Shown: piece by piece, positions 15,531 to 28,700 of the stretch
How the letters are laid out: the number at the start of each line of letters is the position of its first letter
Position numbering within the stretch: the stretch's first letter is position 1
DNA from: Ligilactobacillus ceti DSM 22408
Lineage (GTDB): Bacteria > Bacillota > Bacilli > Lactobacillales > Lactobacillaceae
DNA length: 64,000 nucleotides
Reading direction: 5' to 3'
Assembly: GCF_000423245.1 (NCBI RefSeq)
Contig: NZ_KE383993.1
Span: forward strand, 228,160 to 292,159
Translations under genes and position numbers: made by a program
The notes under the pieces: generated by a model
Databases searched by the model: none
What the model saw: the letters and a program-made list of their open reading frames with translations, nothing else
What the model was told of the DNA's origin: nothing

Positions 15531-16973
15531 ATGGCATTTGAAGGATTAACAGAACGTTTACAAAATGCGATTGGCAAATTACGTAAAAAAGGTAAATTAA
15601 CAGAGGCTGATGTCAAAGAGGTTATGCGCGAGATTCGTCTGGCGTTATTAGAAGCCGATGTTAACTTTAAAGTTGTTAAAGAGTTTATCAAAACCGTACG
15701 TGAACGCTCAATCGGGGCTGAAGTTTTAGAAAGTTTAACCCCAGCGCAACAAATTGTGAAAATCGTTGATGAAGAATTAACGAAAGTTATGGGTGAAGAA
15801 GCAACACCTTTAAACAAATCACCAAAAATTCCAACAATTATTATGATGGTTGGTTTGCAAGGTGCTGGTAAAACTACAACAGCAGCTAAATTAGCTAATA
15901 AATTAAAAACAGAAGAAAATGCACGTCCAATGTTGATTGCCGGGGATATTTATCGTCCAGCTGCGATTGACCAATTGAAAATCTTAGGTCAAGAAATCGA
16001 TGTTCCTGTTTTTGCTTTGGGGACAGATGTTTCTCCGGTTGAGATTGTTAAACAAGGTTTAGCGCAAGCCAAAGAAAACCACAATGATTATGTAATTATT
16101 GATACGGCTGGTCGTTTACAAATTGATGAAACTTTAATGAACGAATTAAGTGATATCAAAGACTTAGCGCAACCAAACGAAATCTTATTAACAGTCGATG
16201 CGATGACTGGTCAAAGTGCAGTTGAAGTAGCTGAAGGATTCAACGGTAAACTTGATGTAACTGGTGTTGTTTTAACTAAATTAGATGGTGATACTCGTGG
16301 TGGTGCGGCTCTTTCCATCCGTTCCGTAACTGGTAAACCAATTAAATTTATGGGTCAAGGTGAAAAAATCACTGACTTAGATGTGTTCCACCCTGATCGG
16401 ATGGCTTCACGAATCTTAGGGATGGGTGACATGTTGTCCTTGATTGAAAAGGCACAACGTGATTACGATGAAGAACAAGCCCTAGCAATGCAAGAAAAAA
16501 TGCGGGAAAACTCATTTGACTTCAATGATTTCTTAGTTCAAATGGAACAAGTACAAAATATGGGTCCAATGGAAGACATTATTAAAATGATTCCAGGGAT
16601 GGCAAATAATCCTGCTTTGAAGAATATGAACTTTGATCCTAAAGATTTAGAACGCGTCAAAGCTATTATCTTCTCAATGACACGTCAAGAACGGGAAAAT
16701 CCTGATATCTTGAACCCAAGTCGCCGTCGTCGGATTGCGGCTGGTTCTGGTCGTCCAATTCAAGAAGTTAACCGAATGATTAAACAATTTAATCAAATGA
16801 AAGATATGATGAAAAAAGTTTCTAACGGTAACTTTGATGGTATGGATCAAATGTTTGGGAGCGGCATGACTGGCAAAATGGCGAAAATGTCCATGAGTCG
16901 GATGGTACGCAAAAACAAAAAAATTAAACAAAAACGTTTAAACAAGCTCCGTAAAAAGCGCGGACGCAAATAA
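15531..16973 (+). CDS. ffh: Signal recognition particle protein Ffh
   Basis: A 480-residue SRP54 protein. The N domain is followed by the G domain (GLQGAGKTTTAAKLA near residue 106, DTAGRL, TKLDGDTRGG) and a methionine-rich M domain from about residue 300 that binds signal peptides and 4.5S RNA (RRRRIAAGSGRPIQEVNRMIKQF). The extreme C-terminus is very basic. The ribosome site is weak (GGTGG), so translation may be coupled to ylxM. Confidence 0.97.
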   Translation: MAFEGLTERLQNAIGKLRKKGKLTEADVKEVMREIRLALLEADVNFKVVKEFIKTVRERSIGAEVLESLTPAQQIVKIVDEELTKVMGEEATPLNKSPKIPTIIMMVGLQGAGKTTTAAKLANKLKTEENARPMLIAGDIYRPAAIDQLKILGQEIDVPVFALGTDVSPVEIVKQGLAQAKENHNDYVIIDTAGRLQIDETLMNELSDIKDLAQPNEILLTVDAMTGQSAVEVAEGFNGKLDVTGVVLTKLDGDTRGGAALSIRSVTGKPIKFMGQGEKITDLDVFHPDRMASRILGMGDMLSLIEKAQRDYDEEQALAMQEKMRENSFDFNDFLVQMEQVQNMGPMEDIIKMIPGMANNPALKNMNFDPKDLERVKAIIFSMTRQERENPDILNPSRRRRIAAGSGRPIQEVNRMIKQFNQMKDMMKKVSNGNFDGMDQMFGSGMTGKMAKMSMSRMVRKNKKIKQKRLNKLRKKRGRK

Positions 16974-17051
16974 ATTTTAAATTTAAAACGTTGATATACC
17001 AAGGTTTTTGACGAAAAATGAAAATTTTTTGGAGATGTAAAGAATTTTTAC

Positions 17052-17080
17052 TTTACACCAGGTAAAATTACTGGTATATT
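17052..17080 (+). promoter_or_regulatory. rpsP promoter with dyad in the spacer
   Basis: TTTACA (17052-17057) and TATATT (17075-17080) are separated by exactly 17 bp. The spacer is framed by ACCAG (17057-17061) and CTGGT (17071-17075), and a second dyad GTAAAG/CTTTAC (17037-17042, 17051-17056) overlaps the -35 box, which suggests a repressor or activator site. Confidence 0.65.
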
Positions 17081-17115
17081 ATTTATCGTTGAGAAGATAA
17101 CAGGAGGTGTAATAT

Positions 17116-17391
17116 ATGTCAGTAAAAATTCGTTTAAAACGTGTGGGTTCTAAAAAACGTCCTTTCTACCGTATCGTTGTTGCCGATTCTCGCGCACCAC
17201 GTGATGGTCGTTTCATCGCAAACGTAGGAACATACAACCCATTAACACAACCAGAAACAGTAGTACTTAAAGAAGAAGAAATCATGAACTGGTTAAACGA
17301 TGGTGCACAACCATCAGATACAGTTCGTAACATTCTTTCTCGTAATGGTGTTATGAAGAAATTCCATGATGCAAAGTTTTCTAAGAAATAA
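17116..17391 (+). CDS. rpsP: Small ribosomal subunit protein bS16
   Basis: A 91-residue 30S protein with the standard start [20 protein letters not shown] and [19 protein letters not shown] precedes ATG 17116, an excellent ribosome site. It is followed at 12 bp by khpA, with which it is normally co-transcribed. Confidence 0.97.
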   Translation: MSVKIRLKRVGSKKRPFYRIVVADSRAPRDGRFIANVGTYNPLTQPETVVLKEEEIMNWLNDGAQPSDTVRNILSRNGVMKKFHDAKFSKK

Positions 17392-17403
17392 GGGTAAATA
17401 AAA

Positions 17404-17652
17404 ATGACAGAAGCAGATGTGAAACAATTGATCGAAACGATTGTGAAACCTTTAGTTGCTGTGCCTGATGAAGTTGTAATTACAACTGAACGGGATGATC
17501 ATTTTCTGAATTTCAATTTATCAGTCGCTCCTCAAGATGTAGGACGAGTGATCGGAAAACACGGTCGAGTGGCACAGGCTATTCGTACCATCGTTTATAG
17601 CGTTCGTTTAGATGAATCTTTACGGGTTCGTTTGAACATCGTGGATAATTAA
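17404..17652 (+). CDS. khpA: KH-domain RNA-binding protein KhpA
   Basis: An 82-residue single type-II KH domain protein (YlqC family). The GxxG loop is GKHG in VGRVIGKHGRVAQAIRTIV. With KhpB/EloR it controls cell elongation and division in streptococci and lactobacilli by binding RNAs. Encoded between rpsP and rimM, the conserved location. It starts at ATG 17404. Confidence 0.93.
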   Translation: MTEADVKQLIETIVKPLVAVPDEVVITTERDDHFLNFNLSVAPQDVGRVIGKHGRVAQAIRTIVYSVRLDESLRVRLNIVDN

Positions 17653-17657
17653 AATTA

Positions 17658-17704
17658 GACCTCTTTGATGAAGCAGCAATGTTTTATTTAAGAGGTTTTT
17701 CTTT
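17658..17704 (+). terminator. Weak terminator between khpA and rimM
   Basis: GACCTCTT (17658-17665) can pair with AAGAGGT (17690-17696) around a 24-base loop, followed by TTTTTCTTTT. The large loop suggests partial termination. Confidence 0.55.
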
Positions 17705-17730
17705 TACATAAAAAATCGAGGAGTGATAAG

Positions 17731-18246
17731 ATGAATTATTATGATATTGGAAAAATCGTGAACACACACGGTATTCGTGGAGAAGTGCGTGTGATGGCAA
17801 CAACTGATTTCCCTGAAGAAAGATTCCGTCCGGGAAATGTTGTTTATTTATTTGAAAAAGGTGCTAAACAACCTTTAGAATTAGAAATTAAAAGTCACCG
17901 CAAACATAAAAACTTTGATTTGTTAGTTTTCAAAGGTTATGAAAATATTAACTTGATTGAAAAATATAAAGGTAGTGACTTAAAAGTTACGGAAGATCAA
18001 CAAGAAGAGTTAGAAGAAGGTAGTTACTATTACCGTGAAATTATCGGCTTAGATGTAATTGATCAAACTGGGGAAGTTATTGGACAAGTTTCTGAAATTA
18101 TGGAAACAGGCGCTAATGATGTCTGGGTTGTGAAACGTCGTGGTAAAAAAGAATTACTTTTACCAGTAATTCCTGATGTTATCCAAGAAGTTGATATTCC
18201 TAACAATAAATTAATCGTTGAAGTTCCAGAGGGGTTGGATGATTAA
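17731..18246 (+). CDS. rimM: Ribosome maturation factor RimM
   Basis: A 171-residue 16S rRNA processing factor for the 30S head. The N-terminal RimM barrel begins [17 protein letters not shown] and the C-terminal PRC barrel contains [23 protein letters not shown]; members bind uS19. A GAGGAGTG site precedes ATG 17731. Its stop shares one base with the trmD start (TAATG), so the two are translationally coupled. Confidence 0.96.
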   Translation: MNYYDIGKIVNTHGIRGEVRVMATTDFPEERFRPGNVVYLFEKGAKQPLELEIKSHRKHKNFDLLVFKGYENINLIEKYKGSDLKVTEDQQEELEEGSYYYREIIGLDVIDQTGEVIGQVSEIMETGANDVWVVKRRGKKELLLPVIPDVIQEVDIPNNKLIVEVPEGLDD

Positions 18247-18989
18247 TGAAAATTGATGTCTTAAGTTTATTTCCGGAAATGTTTACTGGTCCGATGTATC
18301 AATCAATGGTCGGTAATGCGATTAAAAACGGAATTTTAGATTTTAAAGTAACTGATTTTCGTCAATTTACAACTAATAAGCAAAAACATGTTGATGATAC
18401 GCCCTATGGTGGTGGAGCGGGCATGCTTTTGCAAGTGCAACCAATTTTCGCAGCTTTAGATGAAGTTCAAAAAGATCAACCTAATCCAGGGCGGGTTATT
18501 TTATTAGATCCTGCCGGAAAACGCTTTGATCAAAAAATGGCTGAAGAATTAGCCCAAGAAGAACATTTAACTTTTATTTGTGGTCATTATGAAGGCTATG
18601 ACGAACGAATTCGGAGTCGTGTGACAGATGAGATCTCGTTAGGTGATTTTGTCTTAACAGGGGGCGAATTAGGCGCGATGGTCGTGATTGATGCGACAGT
18701 ACGCTTATTACCTGATGTTTTAGGAAATCGTGAGTCAGCGATTGAAGATTCTTTTTCAACTGGTTTGTTAGAGCATCCACATTATACTCGTCCGGTAGAA
18801 TATGAAGGTATGGTTGTACCAGAAGTGTTACGTAGTGGTAATCATAAATTAATTGCTGAATGGCGTCATAAGGAGTCATTAAGAAGAACTTATTTAAGAA
18901 GACCGGATATGTTAGAAGGTTATGAATTCACTAAACAAGAAAAAATCTGGTTAGAAGAAATAAAGAATGAAGAAAAACAAGAAAAGTAG
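18246..18989 (+). CDS. trmD: tRNA (guanine-N1)-methyltransferase TrmD
   Basis: A 247-residue SPOUT-class enzyme that methylates G37 of tRNAs to prevent frameshifting. It shows [35 protein letters not shown] and the knot segment [19 protein letters not shown]. The start overlaps the rimM stop by one base. It precedes rplS as in most bacteria. Confidence 0.97.
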   Translation: MKIDVLSLFPEMFTGPMYQSMVGNAIKNGILDFKVTDFRQFTTNKQKHVDDTPYGGGAGMLLQVQPIFAALDEVQKDQPNPGRVILLDPAGKRFDQKMAEELAQEEHLTFICGHYEGYDERIRSRVTDEISLGDFVLTGGELGAMVVIDATVRLLPDVLGNRESAIEDSFSTGLLEHPHYTRPVEYEGMVVPEVLRSGNHKLIAEWRHKESLRRTYLRRPDMLEGYEFTKQEKIWLEEIKNEEKQEK

Positions 18990-19016
18990 TTTACAAGTAC
19001 TTGTTTAATATGCTAA

Positions 19017-19040
19017 TATAATCTTTGGCTATTGCCAAAA
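19017..19040 (+). promoter_or_regulatory. Possible rplS leader elements
   Basis: TATAAT at 19017-19022 (no clear -35) is followed at once by a dyad TTTGGC-TATT-GCCAAA (about 19024-19039). This could be a promoter for rplS or part of an L19-type leader that lets L19 limit its own synthesis; the two readings conflict because the start site would fall inside the dyad. Confidence 0.35.
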
Positions 19041-19091
19041 GAAACGATATTCCGCTACAAGATATGAATGTCAGTGAAAGGAAAGAAAAAA

Positions 19092-19448
19092 ATGTCAGTA
19101 AATCCATTAATTTCAAAAATCACAGAATCACAATTACGTAGTGATATCCCAGACTTCCGTCCTGGTGATACAGTACGTGTGCACGCTTTAATCGTTGAAG
19201 GTAAACGTGAACGTGTCCAATTATTCGAAGGTGTTGTTATCAAACGCCGCGGTGAAGGAATCAGCGAAACTTATACAGTTCGTAAGATCAGTAACGGTGT
19301 TGGTGTTGAACGTACATTCCCTGTACACTCACCACGTGTTGAAAAGATCGAAGTTATGCGCCAAGGTCGTGTACGTCGTGCTAAGTTATACTACTTACGT
19401 GATCGTCATGGTAAATCAGCTCGTATCGCTGAAAGACGTCGTAACTAA
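19092..19448 (+). CDS. rplS: Large ribosomal subunit protein bL19
   Basis: A 118-residue 50S protein lying at the subunit interface. It reads [30 protein letters not shown] and ends with [10 protein letters not shown]. The ATG at 19092 is chosen because AAAGGAAAG (from 19077) sits ahead of it and the homologous start falls here; an in-frame ATG at 19068 would add eight residues atypical for the family. A strong terminator follows. Confidence 0.96.
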   Translation: MSVNPLISKITESQLRSDIPDFRPGDTVRVHALIVEGKRERVQLFEGVVIKRRGEGISETYTVRKISNGVGVERTFPVHSPRVEKIEVMRQGRVRRAKLYYLRDRHGKSARIAERRRN

Positions 19449-19469
19449 TCCAGTTACTAAATATCAAAG

Positions 19470-19507
19470 CCACTTGTCGTGTTTTACGACAGGTGGTTTT
19501 TTTATAA
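19470..19507 (+). terminator. Terminator after rplS
   Basis: CCACTTGTCGT pairs with ACGACAGGTGG around GTTTT, followed by about seven Ts. Confidence 0.92.
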
Positions 19508-19549
19508 ATAAAATTTAAAAAGTGGTCTATTTTTTTATCGAGAAATATA

Positions 19550-19558
19550 TGATAAAAT
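19550..19558 (+). promoter_or_regulatory. Extended -10 promoter for pyrH-frr
   Basis: TGATAAAAT (TGn plus TAAAAT) ends 47 bp before pyrH and follows the rplS terminator, so pyrH is transcribed separately. Confidence 0.5.
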
Positions 19559-19560
19559 GA

Positions 19561-20328
<768 letters not shown>

Positions 20329-20331
20329 ATA

Positions 20332-20895
20332 ATGAGAATCAATAATGAAATTATCAAAGAAAATCAAGAACGTATGACAAAAACAGAAGAAGCATATCAA
20401 CGCGAATTAGGTAATATTCGTGCTGGTCGTGCTAACGCTAGCTTATTAAACCGAATCATGGTTGATTACTATGGTGCACCAACACCATTAAACCAATTAG
20501 CACAAATTTCTGTTCCAGAAGCACGTGTGTTATTAATTTCACCATATGACAAATCATCATTACAAGATGTTGAACGTTCAATCTTAGCTTCTGATATTGG
20601 TATTTCACCAGTTAACGATGGTTCCGTGATTCGTTTAGTTGTACCACAATTAACAGAAGAACGTCGTAAAGAAATCGCTAAAGATGTTCACTCACGTGCT
20701 GAAAATGCTAAAATCGCAGTTCGTAACATTCGTCGTGATATGATGGATGCTTTAAAATCTTCTGAAAAAGATGGCGAAATTACAGAAGACGAATTACGTA
20801 CTTTAGAAGATCAAGCACAAAAAGTTACTGATGCATCAATTAAAAACATTGATAAATTAACAGCTACAAAAGAAGAAGAAATTCTTGAAGGTTAA
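20332..20895 (+). CDS. frr: Ribosome recycling factor
   Basis: A 187-residue three-helix-bundle protein that, with EF-G, splits post-termination ribosomes. It carries the usual [12 protein letters not shown] and [20 protein letters not shown] segments. It begins immediately after pyrH and is certainly co-transcribed. GAGGGG in the pyrH end may act as its ribosome site. Confidence 0.96.
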   Translation: MRINNEIIKENQERMTKTEEAYQRELGNIRAGRANASLLNRIMVDYYGAPTPLNQLAQISVPEARVLLISPYDKSSLQDVERSILASDIGISPVNDGSVIRLVVPQLTEERRKEIAKDVHSRAENAKIAVRNIRRDMMDALKSSEKDGEITEDELRTLEDQAQKVTDASIKNIDKLTATKEEEILEG

Positions 20896-20911
20896 TTAAA
20901 AAGAACGTAAT

Positions 20912-20984
20912 GAACGAGACAATATCAGTAAAAAGTAATTTTTTTACTTTTTTTGCTGAAGCTTTGTCTCGTTTCTCTTTTTTT
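20912..20984 (+). terminator. Long two-tier terminator after frr
   Basis: An outer stem AACGAGACAA / TTGTCTCGTT encloses TCAG/CTGA and an inner AAAAAGTAA/TTACTTTTT-type stem, then CTCTTTTTTTT. Confidence 0.85.
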
Positions 20985-20993
20985 TGATATAAT
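20964..20993 (+). promoter_or_regulatory. Promoter for uppS operon
   Basis: TTGTCT (20964-20969), 18 bp, TATAAT (20988-20993) with an extended TGA just before the -10. The -35 lies within the right arm of the frr terminator. Confidence 0.6.
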
Positions 20994-21020
20994 TAAGAGT
21001 GATGCAATGGAGGTGGACGT

Positions 21021-21803
21021 GTGTTTAAGAAAAAAATTGAAACACAAATTAATCCTGAAATGATGGATAACTTAGATCCAAATCGAATTCCGCACCATAT
21101 TGCGATTATTATGGACGGAAATGGCCGTTGGGCGCAAAAGAGACACTTACCAAGAGTCGCTGGTCATAAACAAGGGATGGAAACAGTTAAGAAAATTACA
21201 AAAGTTGCGAGTGACTTAGGTGTCAAAGTCTTAACTTTATATGCTTTTTCAACTGAAAATTGGAAACGACCGGATCAAGAAGTTAACTTTTTGATGGATT
21301 TACCGATTAAATTCTTCGATAAATTTGTCCCGGAACTAATTGAAAATAATGTCCGTGTGAATGTGATTGGTTATATTGAACAATTACCTGAAAAAACACA
21401 AAAAGCTGTCTTGGATGCTATTGATAAAACGGCTGACAATGATGGTATGGTTTTAAATTTTGCTTTAAATTATGGAAGTCGCGCTGAAATGGTGACTGCC
21501 ATGCAAAAGATGGCAACAGCTGTTCAAAATAATGAATTAGCAGTTGAAGCGATTAATGAAGAAACTGTAGCTGAATATTTAATGACAAATTCTTTAGCAC
21601 CTTATCAAGATCCAGAATTATTAATTCGGACCAGTGGTGAAGAGCGAATTTCGAATTTTTTACTCTGGCAAATTGCTTATAGTGAGCTATTATTTACGGA
21701 TGTTTATTGGCCGGATTATAATGGTGTAGAATTAGTGCGAAATATTATTGCGTTCCAAAACCGAGATCGACGTTTTGGCGGGCTTAAAAAGGAGAATAAA
21801 TAG
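21021..21803 (+). CDS. uppS: Undecaprenyl diphosphate synthase
   Basis: A 260-residue cis-prenyltransferase making the C55 carrier for cell-wall synthesis. HIAIIMDGNGRWAQKRHLPR contains the catalytic Asp, with FSTENWKRP and the C-terminal RTSGEERISNFLLWQ and FTDVYWPDY. GTG 21021 follows GGAGGTGG. It is two bases from cdsA and begins the uppS-cdsA-rseP-proS-polC order. Confidence 0.96.
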   Translation: MFKKKIETQINPEMMDNLDPNRIPHHIAIIMDGNGRWAQKRHLPRVAGHKQGMETVKKITKVASDLGVKVLTLYAFSTENWKRPDQEVNFLMDLPIKFFDKFVPELIENNVRVNVIGYIEQLPEKTQKAVLDAIDKTADNDGMVLNFALNYGSRAEMVTAMQKMATAVQNNELAVEAINEETVAEYLMTNSLAPYQDPELLIRTSGEERISNFLLWQIAYSELLFTDVYWPDYNGVELVRNIIAFQNRDRRFGGLKKENK

Positions 21804-21805
21804 TC

Positions 21806-22591
21806 ATGAAACAACGTGTTATAACAGCTGTGATTGCTTTAATCGTCTTTATTCCGATTTTAATTTATGGAGGATGGGCTTTTAATATTTTAGGTGTCGT
21901 TTTAGGTTTAATTGGAATTTCAGAAATTATTACGATGAAGAAGAAATTATTGATTTCACCAGAAGCCATCTTTACATTTTTAGCCGGACTTTGTTTATTA
22001 TTCCCAATCGGATTTATGCACTTTACAGCAAAATCACCAATTGGTTGGACTGGATTTACAATCTTTATGTTGTGTCTTTTAATTTGGACTGTTTTTTCAA
22101 AAAACCGTTTTTCATTTGAAGATGCCGGATCATTGATTTTAGGTGCATTATATATTGGGTTAGGATTCCACTATATGTTAGTGGCGCGAAGTGTTGGTTT
22201 ATCCACAATGTTCTATGCATTTATTGTGGTTTGGATGACTGATACAGGTGCTTATATGATTGGGCGCAAAATCGGCCGGAATAAATTAGCACCGCATGTT
22301 AGTCCTAATAAAACATGGGAAGGCTCAATTGGCGGGACATTAGTTGCGGTGATTGTGGCAGGTATTTACTTATACTTCTTCCCACAAAGATATTCTTTAG
22401 GAATTATGATTGGTTTAACAGTTATTTTCTCAATTGCTGGTCAATTAGGTGACTTAATTGAATCTGCTTTGAAACGTCATTTTGGCGTGAAAGATTCTGG
22501 TCAAATTTTACCAGGACATGGTGGGATTTTAGATCGTTTTGATTCATTATTACTTGTTTTACCAGTAATGCACTTCCTTGGAATTTTTTAA
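21806..22591 (+). CDS. cdsA: Phosphatidate cytidylyltransferase
   Basis: A 261-residue polytopic membrane enzyme converting phosphatidate and CTP to CDP-diacylglycerol for phospholipids. The family signature near the C-terminus reads SALKRHFGVKDSGQILPGHGGILDRFDS, preceded by SPNKTWEGSIGG. Seven or eight hydrophobic segments are visible. It is tightly packed between uppS and rseP. Confidence 0.95.
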   Translation: MKQRVITAVIALIVFIPILIYGGWAFNILGVVLGLIGISEIITMKKKLLISPEAIFTFLAGLCLLFPIGFMHFTAKSPIGWTGFTIFMLCLLIWTVFSKNRFSFEDAGSLILGALYIGLGFHYMLVARSVGLSTMFYAFIVVWMTDTGAYMIGRKIGRNKLAPHVSPNKTWEGSIGGTLVAVIVAGIYLYFFPQRYSLGIMIGLTVIFSIAGQLGDLIESALKRHFGVKDSGQILPGHGGILDRFDSLLLVLPVMHFLGIF

Positions 22592-22605
22592 GAAAGGAAG
22601 AATAA

Positions 22606-23883
22606 ATGATAAAAACCATTATTACATTTATAATCGTTTTTGGGATTTTAGTCTTTGTGCATGAATTTGGTCATTATTATTTTGCGAAAAAATCAGGTAT
22701 TTTAGTGCGTGAATTTTCGATTGGGATGGGTCCAAAAATCTTTGCCTATCATAAAAATAGTACGACTTATACAATTCGAATTCTTCCTTTAGGTGGTTAT
22801 GTGCGCATGGCCGGTATGGAAGATGATAGCGAAAGCTTGCAACAAGGGCAGCCTGTGAGCTTGATTATGAATGAACAAAATTGTGTTAAAAAAATTAATA
22901 CAAGTCAAAAAGTAACGATGATGCAAGGGTTACCTTTAGAAGTTACTAATTGGGATTTAGAAAAAGAACTCTGGATTGAAGGTTATGTCAATGGTGACGT
23001 TGAAAAATTACAACGTTTTGCTGTGGATCATGATGCTTTAATCATTGAAAAAGATGGGACTGAATTACAAATTGCACCGCTTGATGTGCAAGTCCAATCT
23101 GCGACTGTTCCGCAACGGATTATGACTAATTTTGCGGGAGCTATGAATAACTTTATTTTAGCGATTGTAGCCTTTATGTTAGTGGCCTTTTTACAAGGTG
23201 GGGTGAAAACACCAACTAATACTTTAGGTTCGGTACAAGAAAATTCTGTTGCGCAAAAAGCTGGTCTGCAAAAAAATGATCAAATTATTGCAGTTGATGG
23301 CGAGAAGACAGATACTTGGATGAAGTTAGTTGATGCGATTAGCGAGCGTGGTGGTGATCGGATCACTTTGACGGTTAAACGTCACAAGCAAGAATTTAAA
23401 GTGAATTTAGTACCAAAAATTGTTAAAGATAAAGATAAAAAACGTGGCCAAATCGGGATTACAACGAAAGTTAAAGTTAATGATTCGATTTTAGACATGA
23501 TAGCTTATGGTTTCGTGAATACTTGGAATATTGTTGTGATGACATTTGCCGCTTTATGGAAGATGTTATCTGGTGGTTTTAGCTTGAATGATTTAGGCGG
23601 ACCAGTGGCGATTTATTCATATACATCAGAAGCAGCACGTTATGGTGTCTTAACGGTAATTAATTTAATGGCCGTTTTATCAGTAAATTTAGGAATTTTC
23701 AATTTACTACCAATTCCAGCCTTGGATGGTGGTAAAATCTTATTAAACATTATTGAAGGAATTCGTAAAAAACCAATTGATCCAGAAAAAGAAGGATTAA
23801 TCACTTTAATTGGTTTTGGTTTCTTGTTATTATTGATGGTATTAGTAACTTGGAATGATATTCAACGTTTTTTCTTTAGATAA
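22606..23883 (+). CDS. rseP: RIP zinc metalloprotease RseP
   Basis: A 425-residue site-2-type intramembrane protease. H19-E-F-G-H23 in the first membrane helix is the zinc motif, and NLLPIPALDGGKI in the third provides the aspartate ligand. A PDZ domain lies around residues 200-280. It cuts within-membrane substrates such as anti-sigma factors or signal-peptide remnants. AAGAAAGGAAG precedes ATG 22606, and proS follows at 43 bp. Confidence 0.95.
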   Translation: MIKTIITFIIVFGILVFVHEFGHYYFAKKSGILVREFSIGMGPKIFAYHKNSTTYTIRILPLGGYVRMAGMEDDSESLQQGQPVSLIMNEQNCVKKINTSQKVTMMQGLPLEVTNWDLEKELWIEGYVNGDVEKLQRFAVDHDALIIEKDGTELQIAPLDVQVQSATVPQRIMTNFAGAMNNFILAIVAFMLVAFLQGGVKTPTNTLGSVQENSVAQKAGLQKNDQIIAVDGEKTDTWMKLVDAISERGGDRITLTVKRHKQEFKVNLVPKIVKDKDKKRGQIGITTKVKVNDSILDMIAYGFVNTWNIVVMTFAALWKMLSGGFSLNDLGGPVAIYSYTSEAARYGVLTVINLMAVLSVNLGIFNLLPIPALDGGKILLNIIEGIRKKPIDPEKEGLITLIGFGFLLLLMVLVTWNDIQRFFFR

Positions 23884-23920
23884 AATAAAAATCGAGTGAT
23901 TGATAGAGAAGGGAAGTTAA

Positions 23921-25636
<1,716 letters not shown>

Positions 25637-25654
25637 AACAAAATAAAACAATTA

Positions 25655-25692
25655 AGAGCTGGAATAAATGAGTTATTTCAGCTTTTAATTTT
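25655..25692 (+). terminator. Terminator between proS and polC
   Basis: AGCTGGAATAA pairs with TTATTTCAGCT around a short loop, followed by TTTAATTTT. The interrupted T-run suggests leaky termination. Confidence 0.65.
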
Positions 25693-25713
25693 GTGTGAAA
25701 GGAGATTTAAGGT

Positions 25714-28700
25714 ATGGGAGTCGATGCAAAAGGAAAATTTCAGATTCTTTTAGATCAAATTAATTGGCCACAAGATGAAACACGGGACTTATTTAATGCG
25801 GCGCAAATTAAAAATGTGCAAGTTAATCCAACTCAAAAGACCTGGAATTTTCAAATAGTATTACCAGAAATCTTACCATTCCAAGTTTATTTGCAATTTA
25901 CGCAAATGGTGCAGCAAGCTTTTTCATATATTGCGCATACTAATATTCAGATTCAAACGCAACAACCAGTTGTGACAAATCAAAATTTAGCGGAATATTG
26001 GCGTTGGGCCGTCTTGAACTGTGGTGTGAAATCACCGTTAGTGCAACAACTTTGTCAAAGTCGTGTACCAACATTACAAGGTGATAAAGTCGAATTATTA
26101 GTTGAAAATCAAGCAATTCAAAGCTTTTTAGTGAACCAAGCCGTGCAACCAATTGAACAACAATATCAAAAAGCCGGTTTCCCACAGTTTACGATTAAAC
26201 CAGCGATTGATACGCAAAAGAGCCAAGCAGTCATGAATGAATACCAAGCTCAAAAAGAAAAAAGTGATGCAGAATTAGCTCAAAAAGCAATTGCCTCTAT
26301 TAAAAAACAAAATGAACAACGACAAGTCCGTTCTCAAACAAAAACATTGCCGCAAGTTGATGGTCCGGTGCAGTTAGGGAAGAAAATTGATGATAAACAT
26401 CCCGTTCGCCAAATGGCCACCATCAATGAAGAAGAAAAATCAGTTATTATTGAAGGTTATGTTTTTGATAAAGAAGTCCGCGATTTACGTTCAGGGCGCA
26501 AGATTATTACTTTGAAAATTACGGACTATAGCTCATCTTTTGTAGTGAAGAAATTTTCTAATAACGAAACAGATGAAGCGATGTTTGAAAAATTAGCAGT
26601 AGGTGATTGGATCAAGGTTCGTGGTAGTGTGCAAGAAGATAACTATTTACGTGATTTAGCAGTGATGGCTTATGATATTAATCAAGTGAGCCATGCTAAA
26701 AGAGAAGATACAGCACCTGCCGATCGGAAACGCTCTGAATTACATGTTCATTCAAATATGAGTATGATGGATGCGACAAATAATATCGGTGACTATGTGA
26801 AACAAGCTGCCGAGTGGGGACATAAAGCGATTGCGATTACGGATCATGCGACATTGCAAGCTTTCCCTGATGCACATAATGCCGGTAAAAAACATGGTGT
26901 GAAAATCTTGTATGGTGTGGAAGCGAATGTTGTTGATGATGCGACACCAATTGCTTATAACGATCAAGATATTGATTTAAAAGATGCAACTTATGTAGTG
27001 TTTGATACGGAAACAACAGGTTTATCGGCACGTTATGATAAAGTTATTGAACTTTCTGCAGTAAAAATGCAAAACGGCAATATTATTGAAAAATTTGAAC
27101 AATTTATTGATCCAGGTCATCCATTATCGGAAACAACCATTAAATTAACAAGTATTACTGATGAAATGGTAAAAGGTTCGAAAAGTGAAAAAGAAGTCTT
27201 TACGATGTTCCAAGAATTTTGTAAAGGGTCAATTATTGTTGGGCATAATGCAACGTTCGATGTTGATTTCATGAATGCAGGTTATGCACGTCATCAAATG
27301 CCATTGATTAGTGAGCCATGGGTTGATACGTTGCCATTAGCACGTTTCTTATATCCAGAAATGAAGAGTTTCCGGTTGAATCGTTTGGCCAAGAAATTCA
27401 ATGTTAATTTAGAACATCATCACCGGGCGATTTATGATGCGGAAGCAACTGGTTTTATTTACTTTGCTTTATTAAAAGAAGCAACTAAACAATATGGTAT
27501 TGTGAAACATTCACAATTTAATGAACATATTGGTGAAAATGATGCTTATAAGAATCAACACCCGTTTCACGCTACAATTATTGCGCAAACACAAGCTGGT
27601 TTGAAAAATCTTTTCAAATTAGTTTCTGAATCGATGATTAATTATTTCCACCGTGTTCCAAGGATCCCACGCTCCGTGTTAGATCAATATCGTGAAGGTT
27701 TGTTAGTTGGTTCGGCTTGTGCGAATGGTGAAGTTTTCACGGCTATGATGCAAAAAGGTTATGATGAAGCTTTAGAAAAAGCACGTTATTATGATTATTT
27801 AGAAATTCAACCCAAAGCATTATATGAACCTTTATTTGAACAAGAGTTAGTTAAAGATGAAAAAGATTTAGAAGAAATTATCACTAATATGATTCAGTTA
27901 GGCCATGAATTAGATATTCCGGTGGTTGCGACAGGAGATGTGCATTACTTGAATCCTGAAGATCATCAATATCGTGAAATTTTGATTAGTTCCCAAGGTG
28001 GGGCAAATCCTTTGAATCGTTTAGAAAAATTACCAGCTGCACATTTTAGAACAACAGATGAAATGATGGACGATTTAGCCTTTTTAGGTGAAGAGTTAGC
28101 ACAAGAAGTCATTGTAGATAATCCGAATAAAGTAGTTGAAATGGTGGAAGAAATGACACCATTGAAAGATAAACTTTATACACCAAATATGCCGGGTGCT
28201 GATGATGATATTCGAAAATTATCGATGGATAAAGCACGTGAATGGTATGGTGATGAGTTGCCAGAGTTAGTGGAAGCTCGTTTAGAAAAAGAATTAACAT
28301 CTATTATTGGGAATGGTTTCTCAGTTATTTATTTGATTTCACAAAAATTAGTTTTTAAATCGAATAAAGATGGTTACTTAGTTGGGTCACGTGGTTCGGT
28401 TGGTTCGAGTTTTGTAGCGACAATGACCGGGATTACAGAAGTTAATCCTTTGCCACCACATTATCGTTGTCCAAAATGTAAATATTCTAAATTCTTTGAA
28501 AATGGTGAATATGGTTCAGGTTACGATTTACCGGATGAAGTTTGTCCTAACTGTGGAATCGAGTTAATTAAAGATGGACAAGATATTCCTTTTGAAACAT
28601 TCTTAGGTTTCAAAGGTGATAAAGTTCCCGATATTGATTTGAACTTTTCGGGTGATTATCAACCAATTGCGCATAACTATACGAAAGTTTTATTCGGAGA

